Positions 1-7,498 of a stretch of 64,000 bases of DNA are shown here, in pieces. The position numbers and the translations under genes are program-made. This DNA comes from an uncultured Actinomycetes bacterium. Its GTDB lineage: Bacteria > Actinomycetota > Coriobacteriia > Coriobacteriales > Atopobiaceae. The stretch lies in NCBI GenBank assembly GCA_900314685.1, contig OMWE01000001.1, positions 124,001 through 188,000 on the forward strand. The letters are read 5' to 3'. How positions within the stretch are numbered: the stretch's first letter is position 1; each line of letters begins with the position of its first letter. A model generated the notes under the pieces. That model did not search any database and was not told the DNA's origin. It worked only from the letters and a program-made list of their open reading frames with translations.

Positions 1-224
1 CGCCTTACTTTACACAAGGCCGGTTATCCGAGGGTTTTTCGACTCCCCTACCGCAACCGATGAATAGGAACGGCCGATCCGGGGCGGATTATGGCGTGGC
101 CGCCGCTCTTTTATGCGGCCCGATCCAACCCCCGGTGGACCGAATAATCCGGGTGCGCTTATACGACTTGAAGTGCCTCGCCCTGCGACTTATGGGGCTC
201 AAGTCGGCTGCCTGTATGGCATTG

Positions 225-259
225 AAAAGGCCCCCTCGGAAGCAAATCCGAGGGGACCT
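225..259 (-). terminator. Intrinsic terminator of the 383-residue gene
   Basis: On the minus strand the arms CCCCTCGGA and TCCGAGGGG close a short loop and are followed by CCTTTT. It sits 33 bases past the stop codon of the gene ending at 292. The remaining sequence at the left edge (1-224) shows nothing I can support as a gene. Confidence 0.75.
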
Positions 260-291
260 GTAGCAAAAGGACGCCTGAGGCCTGTGGCTTT

Positions 292-1443
292 CTAACCTTT
301 ATTATTCGTATTCTCCCGTTTAGGCCTGGGAATCTTACGGAGCGCTGAGGAGGCCGCGCCTCCCAAATCACCCGCAACCTTGGCTGCTGCATCGACCACT
401 TCCGCTGCCGACTTGCCCATTTCGCCCAACACCCTTCCCGCGCCCTCGCCAATGCCGCCCGCCACCTTGGTGGCTGTCCCGCCGACAGCCCCGGCAGCCT
501 TAACCGCGGCCTCTCCCGCGTTTCCGGCAAGCTTCACCGCGGCACCGACGAATTCGCCCACCGGATTACCGGCCTCCGCGATAGCCGGCTCAACCAACTC
601 GGGCACGTCCACGTGGTACTTGCCTTTGCGGATCGCCCCCTCCCGGAAAATCTTGGCTATAAACTCCTTGTTCTCTTCGGCTCGCTCGGCATCGCTGCGA
701 TCGGTGGTCGTCGCTTCGGTCGACTCCCCTGTGCCTTCCTCGTCCTCGTGCTCCGCCTTGATCTCGTCGACCGTCTTATAGAAGCAGTCCTCGGTGACCG
801 CGACGACGAACTCCCTCGCCTGCGACAGGCAGTGGCTGGGGAACAGCCCGTCAAACGCCTTCCTCTCGGCAAGGTTCATCGGGTTGCCGCGATCGTAGTC
901 GGGGTCGTAGGGGTCTTCCGACCAGCCGGCGATGCGTCTGCCCCCGTCCCCGTCCTCAATCCGTGCGAGGCCTCCGGTCATTGCGAGGTTCAAGGCGAAG
1001 GCCTCCCTGAGGCCCGTTGTGCCGATTTCGCAGAAATAACCTTGGAGTTCGAGGATGTCCTCGCCCTTCCCGATGTTCATGCGTAGGAAGTAATTGACCG
1101 ACAGCGTCTCCTGGTTGTAGGTCTTGACGATGCTGTAGATGAAATCGTAGCCGCGGGGCGTCCTTCCGGCGTTCACCTCAATCAACCCCTGGTCGTCGCC
1201 GAGCGCCTTGTGGATTCCGTCGATCACGGAGGCCGTGTCCCCGAAGGTCATGGCTCGCTCCGGGGACGTCTTGTACATCCAGACATGGATGTTGGCGTTC
1301 TCCGTCTGCCTATACAGCAGGTCGAACCCGCCGATCCCGAGCGCCTCGCTAACCTCCTTGTAGAACTCGCTGTCTCTCCCGATGGCTTCGTATCCCTCGG
1401 GGACCAGAAGCGCGAGCTTGGTATCTGTCGGATGTATGACCAT
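292..1443 (-). CDS. Hypothetical protein with Gly/Ala-rich helical tail (383 aa)
   Basis: I do not recognise this family. Residues 1 to about 230 look like a folded mixed alpha/beta domain with scattered aromatic residues (for example YDFIYSIVKTYN and LRMNIGKGEDILELQGYF). Residues 230-260 are acidic and low in complexity (EDEEGTGESTEATTT). Residues 285-370 are a Gly/Ala/Val-rich stretch with repeated short motifs such as AGAVGGTATKVAGG and AGRVLGEMGKSAAE, which would form amphipathic helices like LEA-type 11-mers. The last residues are basic. No signal peptide or clear membrane span is seen. It lies downstream of three other minus-strand genes of unknown function (1641-3818), and a terminator follows it directly. 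The gap to the upstream 51-residue gene is about 200 bases, so co-transcription is likely but not certain. Confidence 0.8.
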   Translation of the reverse strand: MVIHPTDTKLALLVPEGYEAIGRDSEFYKEVSEALGIGGFDLLYRQTENANIHVWMYKTSPERAMTFGDTASVIDGIHKALGDDQGLIEVNAGRTPRGYDFIYSIVKTYNQETLSVNYFLRMNIGKGEDILELQGYFCEIGTTGLREAFALNLAMTGGLARIEDGDGGRRIAGWSEDPYDPDYDRGNPMNLAERKAFDGLFPSHCLSQAREFVVAVTEDCFYKTVDEIKAEHEDEEGTGESTEATTTDRSDAERAEENKEFIAKIFREGAIRKGKYHVDVPELVEPAIAEAGNPVGEFVGAAVKLAGNAGEAAVKAAGAVGGTATKVAGGIGEGAGRVLGEMGKSAAEVVDAAAKVAGDLGGAASSALRKIPRPKRENTNNKG

Positions 1444-1640
1444 GGTTTGTCCTCTCAGACTCTCTCAATGTATAGACGGATATGAAATCCCCTAATGGCG
1501 CAGCCTTCACCCCTGTTTGGGCTTGACCTCTGCGCTATATGAATCGCGCCCAGGCCATCCACCAGCTGCAGTGGATGCCGGGCGCAAGTTTGTTAAGGAT
1601 GATGGCGGGCGAGGTGTTGTCCCCTATTTAGCCGCTACAT

Positions 1641-1796
1641 TCAATCGGCTGTTTTCTGGGGCTGTGAAGGGAACTCCCTGTTGTCGATCTTCTCTTTGAG
1701 GTCCTTGATCGTCTTCGGTACCTGGATTATGGCCGCGACGCCGAGAGCGGCAAACACGGCGCAATCAACGACCTTTTTATTGAGCTCTATCTTCAT
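1641..1796 (-). CDS. Small membrane-anchored peptide, 51 aa
   Basis: An ATG at 1796 is preceded by a strong ribosome binding site (AGGGAGGA, 6 bases upstream) and opens a 51-codon frame ending in TGA at 1641. The peptide starts MKIELNKKVVD, has a short hydrophobic helix (CAVFAALGVAAIIQV, residues 12-26), then a charged helix (KTIKDLKEKIDNRE) and a polar end. This is the layout of a single-pass small membrane protein or a short coiled-coil partner. It lies between two larger unknown genes on the same strand, so it probably belongs to the same unit. The function is unknown. The good ribosome site and the amphipathic pattern are the reasons to believe it is translated. Confidence 0.65.
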   Translation of the reverse strand: MKIELNKKVVDCAVFAALGVAAIIQVPKTIKDLKEKIDNREFPSQPQKTAD

Positions 1797-1898
1797 GTCG
1801 TTCCTCCCTGCGTTATCGAATCGTCATGGTGCTGAATCTGCGGCCACGTCTTAATAGCTATCGTTTCATGGCTGCGGTTGGCGTCGGTAGAATGCCAC

Positions 1899-2768
1899 TC
1901 ACAGGAAGTAGTCGTCGACCTTTGCCTGCGTGTCCAGGATCTGGTCCTTCGGGACCCCCGCGGCCTCGGCGAAGGCGGAAGACGCCCTCAGCGTATCCCG
2001 AAAGTCCGGGGAGAAGGCGTCGTCGATCAGCCTGCCGAACTCCGCGGACCTGGCGCCGAGCTCCTCGATGTAGGCGCCGAGCTTCGCCCGCAGCTCCTCG
2101 TCGACCTCGCCCTGGTGCAGGAGGTACTCGTCCAGCAGGTCGCGCTCCCACTCGTACATCTTGAGGCGGGTGTACTGAACGGCGAAGTCCGCCGTGGCTC
2201 GGACAAGGGCGCCGACGTCATCGTCCTTGGCCTTCAGGGTGCCGTATGCGGCGAGGAGCTTGACCATGGCCTCCAGGCAAAGCCAGAGGCACCGCTCCAC
2301 GTAGTCCGGCTCGGCGATCTCGTCGTTCCCGAGGTCGTCGGACAGGCCCTTCAGCGACTCCGAAATCTCCTTGACGCTCTCGATCGCATCCGGGGCGAGG
2401 AGGCCCTCCCACCTTTGCACGGACCTGTCGATAAGGACGGCATAAGTCCTGAACACGGACTCCGTGTAGGTCTTCCCGTCCGCGAGTATCGCGTCGTCCA
2501 CGACCCTGTCCGCGATCCCCGCCCACGTCTCCTGGTCGAACTCTTCCGGCATCAAACCCGTGTCCCCCATGTTCTTGAACACGGCAGCGGACAGGATGCT
2601 GAGCGCCTTCAGCAACGTGAGGGAGGGGTCCTCCGTCCCCGAGGTGAGCGCGCCGAGGGTCTCCTCCGCCTGCTGGATTCTCTCGACGCACGCCCGCATC
2701 GCATCGCCTGCCGGCGTCGACTGCAGGTAGTCGAGTGTGATGTCGGCAACCAGGTCTTTTATATCCAT
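1899..2768 (-). CDS. Hypothetical helical cytoplasmic protein (289 aa)
   Basis: I do not recognise this family. The protein starts MDIKDLVADITLDYLQ and is predicted by eye to be almost entirely helical and acidic, with many Leu/Ala/Glu/Asp residues and no membrane span or signal peptide. Its C-terminal part (about 220-289) has regular Leu and Ala spacing suggestive of a helical bundle. Its start codon lies 9 bases after the stop of the 346-residue membrane gene at 2778, so the two are almost surely translated from one message. That spacing suggests a functional partner of the membrane protein, for instance a cytoplasmic regulator or immunity-type factor, but this is inference from position only. 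Confidence 0.8.
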   Translation of the reverse strand: MDIKDLVADITLDYLQSTPAGDAMRACVERIQQAEETLGALTSGTEDPSLTLLKALSILSAAVFKNMGDTGLMPEEFDQETWAGIADRVVDDAILADGKTYTESVFRTYAVLIDRSVQRWEGLLAPDAIESVKEISESLKGLSDDLGNDEIAEPDYVERCLWLCLEAMVKLLAAYGTLKAKDDDVGALVRATADFAVQYTRLKMYEWERDLLDEYLLHQGEVDEELRAKLGAYIEELGARSAEFGRLIDDAFSPDFRDTLRASSAFAEAAGVPKDQILDTQAKVDDYFL

Positions 2769-2777
2769 GGTCTCCGC

Positions 2778-3818
2778 CTACTCTATGGTCTTGTCCATCA
2801 TCGCGGAGAGCGCCAGGGTGTTGTTGACCAGGTTGCCGAGCGCCTTCTTCTCCATGTCGGAGAGGCCGCTGTAGTCTTTGCCGTACAGGCTGATGTCGTC
2901 GCGGAACATGCCGTTCAGGCCGTCGCGCGCCTGCCGCGTGCTGCCCAGCAGGCCGGCGATCTTCGCGTCCGTCTCACGCACGGCCTCCGTGTTCCTCTTG
3001 ACCTTCTCGATCTCCTCGCTCTTCTCCGCGTTCAGCTTCACGCGCTTCTTGGCGAAGACGACGATCGTGGTCAGCAGCGTCGCCCCGGCGACCGTCCACC
3101 CAATCGGACCGGCCATAGCCAAGAACGCACCCCCGGCCGAGATTCCGCCACCGCCAGCCGCGAGCGCGCCGCCGCCCAGCCAGGCGAGCGCCGCGTTGGT
3201 GGCCGCCGCCCCGGAGAGCGACGAGATCGCCACGCCCGTCGAGGCCGTGCCGAAGGTCGTCGCGACCCACATAGCCGCCGTCGGCGCCATAAAGGCGACC
3301 GACGCGCCGGCGGCCACCGCCGCGCCGGCTCCGCCCGCGGCCTTGCGCGCCGCGTCGAGCTCCCTGTCGGCGAACTCGCAGGCATCGGTGAACTTCTGCC
3401 GGTTGGTCTCGATCTCCGCGAACGTGTCGTCGAACGTCTTCGGACGGTTGGCGATGCTGTTAACCAGCGCCTTCACGTTCTCGATGGTGTCGACGGAGCG
3501 GCTCCTCTCGACGAAGAGCTGGATGCCCCTGTCGTTCATCAGCGTGTAGGCGTCGTTGTAGTTCGTGATCTCCTGCTCGAGCATGCGGTCGAGCTCGGTG
3601 ATCTTGTCGGTGATCTCGTCGCGAGTCTTCTGGGCGCTCTCCGCCGCCTGCCCGGCGGCGTTGCCGATGGCCTCCCCCATCTTCCCCGCGTTCTCTTTAA
3701 CAACGCCCCCCGCCTTGGCGAGGTTCTGCTGCATCGCCCCCGCGTCGAACTTCACCGGTATCTCCACGTTGAAGCCCTTGAAGGGGAACCCCGCCGCCGG
3801 CCTGCCTTCCTCACCCAT
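2778..3818 (-). CDS. Hypothetical protein with central Gly-zipper membrane hairpins (346 aa)
   Basis: No family name can be given with confidence. The start at 3818 has a perfect site (GAGGAGG, 5 bases from ATG). Residues about 20-150 are a long, charged, likely coiled-coil region (KTRDEITDKITELDRMLEQ). Residues about 155-255 are a strikingly hydrophobic, Gly/Ala-rich segment with several possible membrane helices (for example AAVAAGASVAFMAPTAAMWV, LAWLGGGALAAGGGG, GPIGWTVAGATLLTTIVVF). Residues 256-346 return to charged helices. The coil, membrane hairpin, coil order is found in helical pore-forming or membrane-remodelling proteins, so one of those roles is possible. It heads a minus-strand cluster (3818 to 292) of genes of unknown function. 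Confidence 0.85.
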   Translation of the reverse strand: MGEEGRPAAGFPFKGFNVEIPVKFDAGAMQQNLAKAGGVVKENAGKMGEAIGNAAGQAAESAQKTRDEITDKITELDRMLEQEITNYNDAYTLMNDRGIQLFVERSRSVDTIENVKALVNSIANRPKTFDDTFAEIETNRQKFTDACEFADRELDAARKAAGGAGAAVAAGASVAFMAPTAAMWVATTFGTASTGVAISSLSGAAATNAALAWLGGGALAAGGGGISAGGAFLAMAGPIGWTVAGATLLTTIVVFAKKRVKLNAEKSEEIEKVKRNTEAVRETDAKIAGLLGSTRQARDGLNGMFRDDISLYGKDYSGLSDMEKKALGNLVNNTLALSAMMDKTIE

Positions 3819-4128
3819 GGAAACCTCCTCTGTCCGGAACTGTCATAACGGTGGTCGGACATCTCTGGTCCGTCCATTACAGTGCCTGCAGATTCTGCGG
3901 AACCCGTTCCCCAATGGGCGGGGCTCCTGTCGCAAGTGTAATCCATCAGGGCTTCCCATCGTTCGCCTCGCGCAAGCTTGGAACAGTAAGCGGTATCTCT
4001 GGAATGGACGATTGCCAGCGTGCAGCCTTTTTCGCCCAATTCGTACCGCTGGAAAATCCTGCCCTATCATTAGTGTCAAGAGACCCACCCGGTCCCAGTC
4101 GGGCATTGACAACAGGAGAGACTGCGGC
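3819..4128. other. Intergenic region with no recognised gene
   Basis: This divergent gap between the minus-strand cluster and the plus-strand cassette holds no open frame that I trust. It presumably carries both promoters, and TATCAT near 4063 could be a -10 box reading rightward, but no -35 box is convincing. Confidence 0.4.
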
Positions 4129-4148
4129 ATGGATGAATGGAGCTGCAA

Positions 4149-4256
4149 ATGGAAAAGTTTCTGACCACCTTTGTGGCAGCTTTCATAGCGTTCGCCGTCT
4201 GGGACATCATCAAGGCGGTGGCACACAGGCGCTCCGGCAACAACCGAGACGTATAG
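4149..4256 (+). CDS. Putative small membrane protein, 35 aa
   Basis: A 35-codon frame begins at ATG 4149 and ends at TAG 4254-4256. The peptide has a hydrophobic helix (FLTTFVAAFIAFAVWDII, residues 4-21) and a basic, polar tail (AHRRSGNNRDV), the classic form of a single-pass inner-membrane micropeptide with the tail in the cytoplasm. A GGAG lies about 7 bases upstream. A still stronger ribosome site (AGGAGAG) drives an 11-codon frame at 4129-4164 (MDEWSCKWKSF) that overlaps this start out of frame, which could couple translation of the two. The next gene starts 8 bases after this stop with its own AGGGAG site. Function unknown. Confidence 0.5.
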   Translation: MEKFLTTFVAAFIAFAVWDIIKAVAHRRSGNNRDV

Positions 4257-4264
4257 GGAGCCGC

Positions 4265-4713
4265 ATGTACCTGTACGCATTCCACTACCGTTTCCGGCAC
4301 TCGGACATGGGCACGATCGAGGGCCAAAGGCGCGACTATGACCGGTGGGACGGGATCGCCGAAATGCCCGCTGCCTCATTCGAGGGGGACCACCTTGTGC
4401 ACGAGTTCTACGACGATGGCGGCAGTATCCGCGTCAAGCTCGAGCGCGATGACGGAGACCCTCGCGCGCGGCATGTCGGCGTCGCGCATCCCACCGAAGA
4501 CCCTCAGACGGACAAGAGCCTTATGGCATGGGGCAAGCATAAGGTAATCAAAGAGAGGCGTGTGTCGAGTTCCGCGACCCTGGCTACTGCGATGCGATGG
4601 AGTCCTGGTACCTCTTGGTGACCGATCGCAGCGACGGGGTTAAGGTCGCCTCAAAGAACAGGCACTGGATCCGTGCTGGCAAGGGCCTTTGGAAGCCGAA
4701 GTTCCCCGACTAG
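4265..4713 (+). pseudogene. Hypothetical gene broken by a frameshift near 4560
   Basis: Reading from ATG 4265 (AGGGAG site 5 bases upstream) gives a normal-looking protein (MYLYAFHYRFRHSDMGTIEG) until about codon 98. After KHKVIKER the same frame turns into low-complexity Ser/Ala/Thr and stops at 4621. The frame one base back reads CVEFRDPGYCDAMESWYLLV and continues with sensible sequence (VASKNRHWIRAGKGLW) to TAG at 4711-4713. Joined, the two halves would make a protein of about 149 residues. The break therefore looks like a one-base deletion in GAGAGGCGTGTG, or a sequencing error at that point. The family is not recognised. The next gene downstream, 34 bases on, is a small protein of the same accessory block. 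Confidence 0.6.
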
Positions 4714-4747
4714 TGGCACTGCGGCCACCCACCCAGAGGCACTCTCC

Positions 4748-5089
4748 ATGTCCCGCAATGTCCGTCTGCCGCGGTACCATCTTCATCGGGGGAGGCCGTA
4801 TGGCGATGGTGTACGGGCCCGCGACGACGGGCTGAGGCAGAGGTTTGTGGAGGTCGGCGTCCGCCATACGCTGGACGGCATGCTCGTCCCGCTTCGGATC
4901 AACTGGAGCGACGGCCGTGTCTTCGAGATCGCCAATTGTCACTTCGACGGCATGGATCACGGGGTCAACGTCCGCCGCTGGACCGTTAGGATCAAGGGCC
5001 ACAGGGCCTTCGCCCAGCTCTGGCTCGCCAGCAGCGGCCGCTTCTTCGTGATGGAGAAGCCGAGGCGGCCGGACACCACGGACTTCTGA
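4748..5089 (+). CDS. Small hypothetical protein (113 aa)
   Basis: The protein starts MSRNVRLPRYHLHRGRPYGD and is basic, beta-rich and cytoplasmic. The middle part (VRHTLDGMLVPLRINWSDGR, about residues 39-58) followed by VFEI, then by a strand ending WTVRIKG and a C-terminal FFVMEK, resembles small proteins of other Gram-positive bacteria with a pattern of DG...PL...W.DGR.YEID...Y..RI.G...WFVE. Some of those sit near Y-family DNA polymerase genes. That likeness is from memory and is only suggestive, and no polymerase gene is present here. The gene follows the frameshifted gene and may have been its operon partner. Confidence 0.6.
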   Translation: MSRNVRLPRYHLHRGRPYGDGVRARDDGLRQRFVEVGVRHTLDGMLVPLRINWSDGRVFEIANCHFDGMDHGVNVRRWTVRIKGHRAFAQLWLASSGRFFVMEKPRRPDTTDF

Positions 5090-5117
5090 TTCCTCAGTAC
5101 AACTGATCAAGGTTCCT

Positions 5118-5136
5118 GCCCGCACGCGATGCGGGC
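5118..5136 (+). terminator. Possible weak terminator hairpin
   Basis: The arms GCCCGCA and TGCGGGC enclose a 5-base loop 28 bases past the stop of the 113-residue gene. The following bases (ATTCTCGTCT) are only modestly T-rich, so termination is uncertain. Confidence 0.4.
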
Positions 5137-5379
5137 ATTCTCGTCTGCCCACCCTCCCTCCCGCCCGTAGGCAACGCTGAAGGACACAACTCAGTTCCGC
5201 CTCTCGGCCCCATGCTCGCACACCGGGGCAGGCACCCCTGACGCCCCGGTGACGCCCCTCCCCGCGCTGGCGCGCCAAGCCCGCCCAGGACGCCCGCGCG
5301 CGGAGGGGCTTGCATGCAGGGTGCCGAGAGACGGAAGGGCAAAGGGCCGACGAGCCGCCACGTCCCCGAGGAGGACACC

Positions 5380-6312
5380 ATGGGCACCATCAGCAACCTG
5401 TCGCAGCGCGTCAACGAGGCCATGACCACGGCCTACAGGGCGGAGCTCGCGCGCCGCCCGCAGGCAATCGAGGAGGCGAAGCGCGTCTACCTCGCCCTCG
5501 TGAACCCCGCGGCCCTCGCCGACGGCGCCGACGCGAGCGAAGGCGCCCTGGCTGCCGTCGCGGCATCACTCACGGAGTACCTGCTCTTCGACGCCGACAT
5601 CGAAGGTGGGCGCGGCGCGCTCGGCGCCTACGCCGCGGAGGACGGCGCAGACCCCGACGCCGCGCGTCTCTGCCTCGGGCTCGCCGACACGGTCTTCTTC
5701 TCCAAGTTCTTGGTGGAGTCCCAGGACCCCGATGCGGGCTCGGCCGTCTTGGTCGACCTCGCGGACGGAGCGAAGTACGTGGTCGCCGACGCCGAGGTCA
5801 CCTCGACCGAGGGCTGGTCCCGCGGCACCCTGGGGGTGTGGCTGGCAAAGGCCTCGGGCCAGTGGCTGTGCGAAGTCCCTGTAGCCGCCGCCCGGTACGA
5901 CGACCAGGGGTGTGGTGCGGTTGGGATCGACGAGCGGCTCCGCAAAGTCCGTGCCAAAGTCGCGCTCTGCGAGCGGTACCGCGTCGGATGTGAGGCGCGT
6001 CCCGTCGGCGACGATGGCCTTCACCCTGGAATCTGCGAGGAGATGAGCAACGAAACCAGGGGCGACTGTTTTTGGCTCCCGCGTCGCGACGCCCGCGACC
6101 ACGGCAGGCCTTCCCCAGACGGTGACGTCCACAAGGATCGATATCGAGTCGTCCGAGTCCGGGGAGGGCGACTGAACTCCCACAGTGGTATGCCAGCGGT
6201 TCGTGAGGTCGACGTTGCCCGACTCGAAGCGTACGTACACGGGCACGGAACCCCTGCGTCCCTGCAGATGTACGGTTTCTTCAGCCGTACTCTATTTGAT
6301 TTGATTTTTTAA
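5380..6312 (+). CDS. Hypothetical protein; last third probably not native
   Basis: The start at 5380 is set by AGGAGG about 5 bases upstream. The first 175 residues look like a real protein: a helical N-terminus (MGTISNLSQRVNEAMTTAYR), then an acidic Ala-rich domain with ADTVFFSKFLVES and, near 140-170, strands such as GTLGVWLAKASGQWLCEV. After about 5900 the reading becomes Arg/Gly/His-rich (RDARDHGRPSPDGDVHKDRY) and is antisense to a protein-like frame on the other strand. I infer that the gene lost its own 3' end in a rearrangement and now reads into the back of another gene until a stop at 6310-6312. The family is unrecognised. Confidence 0.45.
   Translation: MGTISNLSQRVNEAMTTAYRAELARRPQAIEEAKRVYLALVNPAALADGADASEGALAAVAASLTEYLLFDADIEGGRGALGAYAAEDGADPDAARLCLGLADTVFFSKFLVESQDPDAGSAVLVDLADGAKYVVADAEVTSTEGWSRGTLGVWLAKASGQWLCEVPVAAARYDDQGCGAVGIDERLRKVRAKVALCERYRVGCEARPVGDDGLHPGICEEMSNETRGDCFWLPRRDARDHGRPSPDGDVHKDRYRVVRVRGGRLNSHSGMPAVREVDVARLEAYVHGHGTPASLQMYGFFSRTLFDLIF
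5900..6246 (-). pseudogene. Fragment of an unknown beta-rich protein
   Basis: The minus strand from GTG 6246 reads as credible protein (VPVYVRFESGNVDLTNRWHT, then ILVDVTVWGRPAVVAGVATR) to about 5900. Past there it becomes antisense-like. Sensible sequence also extends upstream of the GTG (EETVHLQGRRG) to a stop at 6292, so the 5' end may be lost too. No family is recognised. I treat it as a truncated remnant facing the truncated gene at 5380. Confidence 0.35.
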
Positions 6313-6382
6313 TTTATTTGCAGAGTTCGAACTTGCACAACTATTAAATCTAACTTTTCGTTAGATACAGTGACAAATTTTC

Positions 6383-6416
6383 TCGCCACTCATTCGCCAC
6401 TCATTTCGCCACTCAA
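6383..6416. repeat. Three tandem TCGCCACTCAT units
   Basis: Three copies of an 11-12 bp unit (TCGCCACTCAT) lie just past the tRNA terminator, at the edge of an unusually AT-rich stretch (6290-6420) that also holds a short hairpin, ATCTAAC/GTTAGAT, at 6348-6366. The base composition contrasts with the high-GC surroundings and may mark the edge of inserted DNA beside the tRNA gene. Confidence 0.6.
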
Positions 6417-6418
6417 AC

Positions 6419-6450
6419 GAAAAAAGGCCAGAGAAACGAGCCTCTGGCCT
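6419..6450 (-). terminator. Terminator of tRNA-fMet
   Basis: On the minus strand the arms AGGCCAGAG and CTCTGGCCT are followed by a run of T residues, 10 bases beyond the encoded CCA end of the tRNA. This is a clean intrinsic terminator. Confidence 0.85.
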
Positions 6451-6459
6451 GCGGTTTCA

Positions 6460-6536
6460 TGGTCGCGGGGGCTGGATTTGAACCAACGACCTCCGGGTTA
6501 TGAGCCCGGCGAGCTACCAGACTGCTCCACCCCGCA
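6460..6536 (-). tRNA. tRNA-Met (initiator-like), anticodon CAT
   Basis: The minus strand folds as a 77-base cloverleaf with CAT anticodon in CTCATAA and an encoded CCA. Three G:C pairs (GGG/CCC) next to the anticodon loop are the hallmark of initiator tRNA. The first acceptor pair is U:G, so the 1:72 position is weak, which also fits an initiator. The terminator follows at once. The accessory block 292-6312 lies on the 3' side of this gene, a common place for integration. Confidence 0.92.
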
Positions 6537-6846
6537 ATGTCTGGATGCGCCTTCGCGCGAAAGAAGAATATACGCCGCTTGTCTTCTATTGTCAAAGGGT
6601 AACGGTCAATCATGGAGTCGTCTCCACAATCGAATAGAATAAAGCCGGCGGTGTGGCGGGCAGGATCAGCGGAATGGCGGGCAGGAGCATGTCAAACGTT
6701 GTATTGTGGCTTAAACAAATAGCACACCGCAGAGAAGAACCGCGCCGTAGCAGGCAGCGGTGCCGCACCGGGCACACCGCGCAAGCGGCCGCACCAATGC
6801 AGACGGCCTTGCCGGTCGTCGCCGTCAGCAACCGAAGGGATGCACC

Positions 6847-7482
6847 ATGTACGTTCGTCTTGTCAGCCTGATCATCGGCTACGCGCTCGGCTGCATCCTG
6901 ACCGCGGATGTCGTCTCGCGGCATTTCGCGCACAAGACCGTCTTTGATCTGGGCGTCGGCAACCCGGGCATGGCCAACGTCGGCCACGAGCTCGGCCACA
7001 AGGCGGCCGCGTGCGTGCTCGCCGGCGACATCGCCAAGACCCTCGCCGCATGGCTCATCGCCCGCGCGCTCTTCCCCGCCGCGGCGGACGTCGCCGGGCT
7101 CTGGGCAGGCCTCGGCTCCACGCTCGGGCACAACTACCCCGTCTGGCACCGCTTCCGCGGCGGCAAGGGCGTCACGACCACCTGCTCCGCCATCATTCTG
7201 GCCGCACCTGTGATCGGCGTCGTCTCCTGCCTGCTGGGTTTCGCGACGGTCGTAGTCTCGGGCTACCTGTGCTGGGGAGCCATCGCGATCACGGCCTTTT
7301 ACCTGGTGCTCGTAGCGATTTTCAAAGGCGGGGCGGAGCGCATCGCGATCGCCGCGGCCCTGCTGGTGCTGATGGCGATCGCGCACGGCAGCGCCGTCGC
7401 AGGTATCAAGACGGGTAAGACACCGCGCGCCTCGCTGGCCGACAAGGTCCTCGCCAAGCTGGGCCGCAAGCAGGCAGTCTAG
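6847..7482 (+). CDS. plsY: PlsY-like glycerol-3-phosphate acyltransferase
   Basis: This 211-residue integral membrane protein matches PlsY, which moves an acyl group from acyl phosphate to glycerol-3-phosphate in the first step of phosphatidic acid synthesis. The best evidence is GHNYPVWHRFRGGKGVTT (about residues 93-110), equal to the family block GH.FP....F.GGKG, and GVGNPGMANVG (36-46), equal to the GSGNPGATN block. About five membrane spans are visible. The ATG at 6847 has a GAAGGGA site. Two blocks are diverged: the N-terminal G.IP block reads GCILTADVVSR, and residues after the second block are not the usual N..R. It may be a paralogue with altered substrate rather than the only PlsY. 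It stands alone in its strand context. Confidence 0.8.
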   Translation: MYVRLVSLIIGYALGCILTADVVSRHFAHKTVFDLGVGNPGMANVGHELGHKAAACVLAGDIAKTLAAWLIARALFPAAADVAGLWAGLGSTLGHNYPVWHRFRGGKGVTTTCSAIILAAPVIGVVSCLLGFATVVVSGYLCWGAIAITAFYLVLVAIFKGGAERIAIAAALLVLMAIAHGSAVAGIKTGKTPRASLADKVLAKLGRKQAV

Positions 7483-7498
7483 CCGCGAGCGGGCGGTG

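Noticed and set aside
1..63. Open reading frame entering from the left edge and ending at 63
   Set aside because: Only 20 codons are visible and there is no recognisable motif, so it cannot be told from chance.
3752..4039. A 95-codon minus-strand frame overlapping the start of the 346-residue gene
   Set aside because: No good ribosome site, and its last third is antisense-like or out of frame with the real gene; composition is not convincing.
6370..6642. Plus-strand and minus-strand frames running through the tRNA-Met gene
   Set aside because: They are translations of tRNA sequence (LDLNQRPPGYEPGELP type), a well-known annotation artefact.
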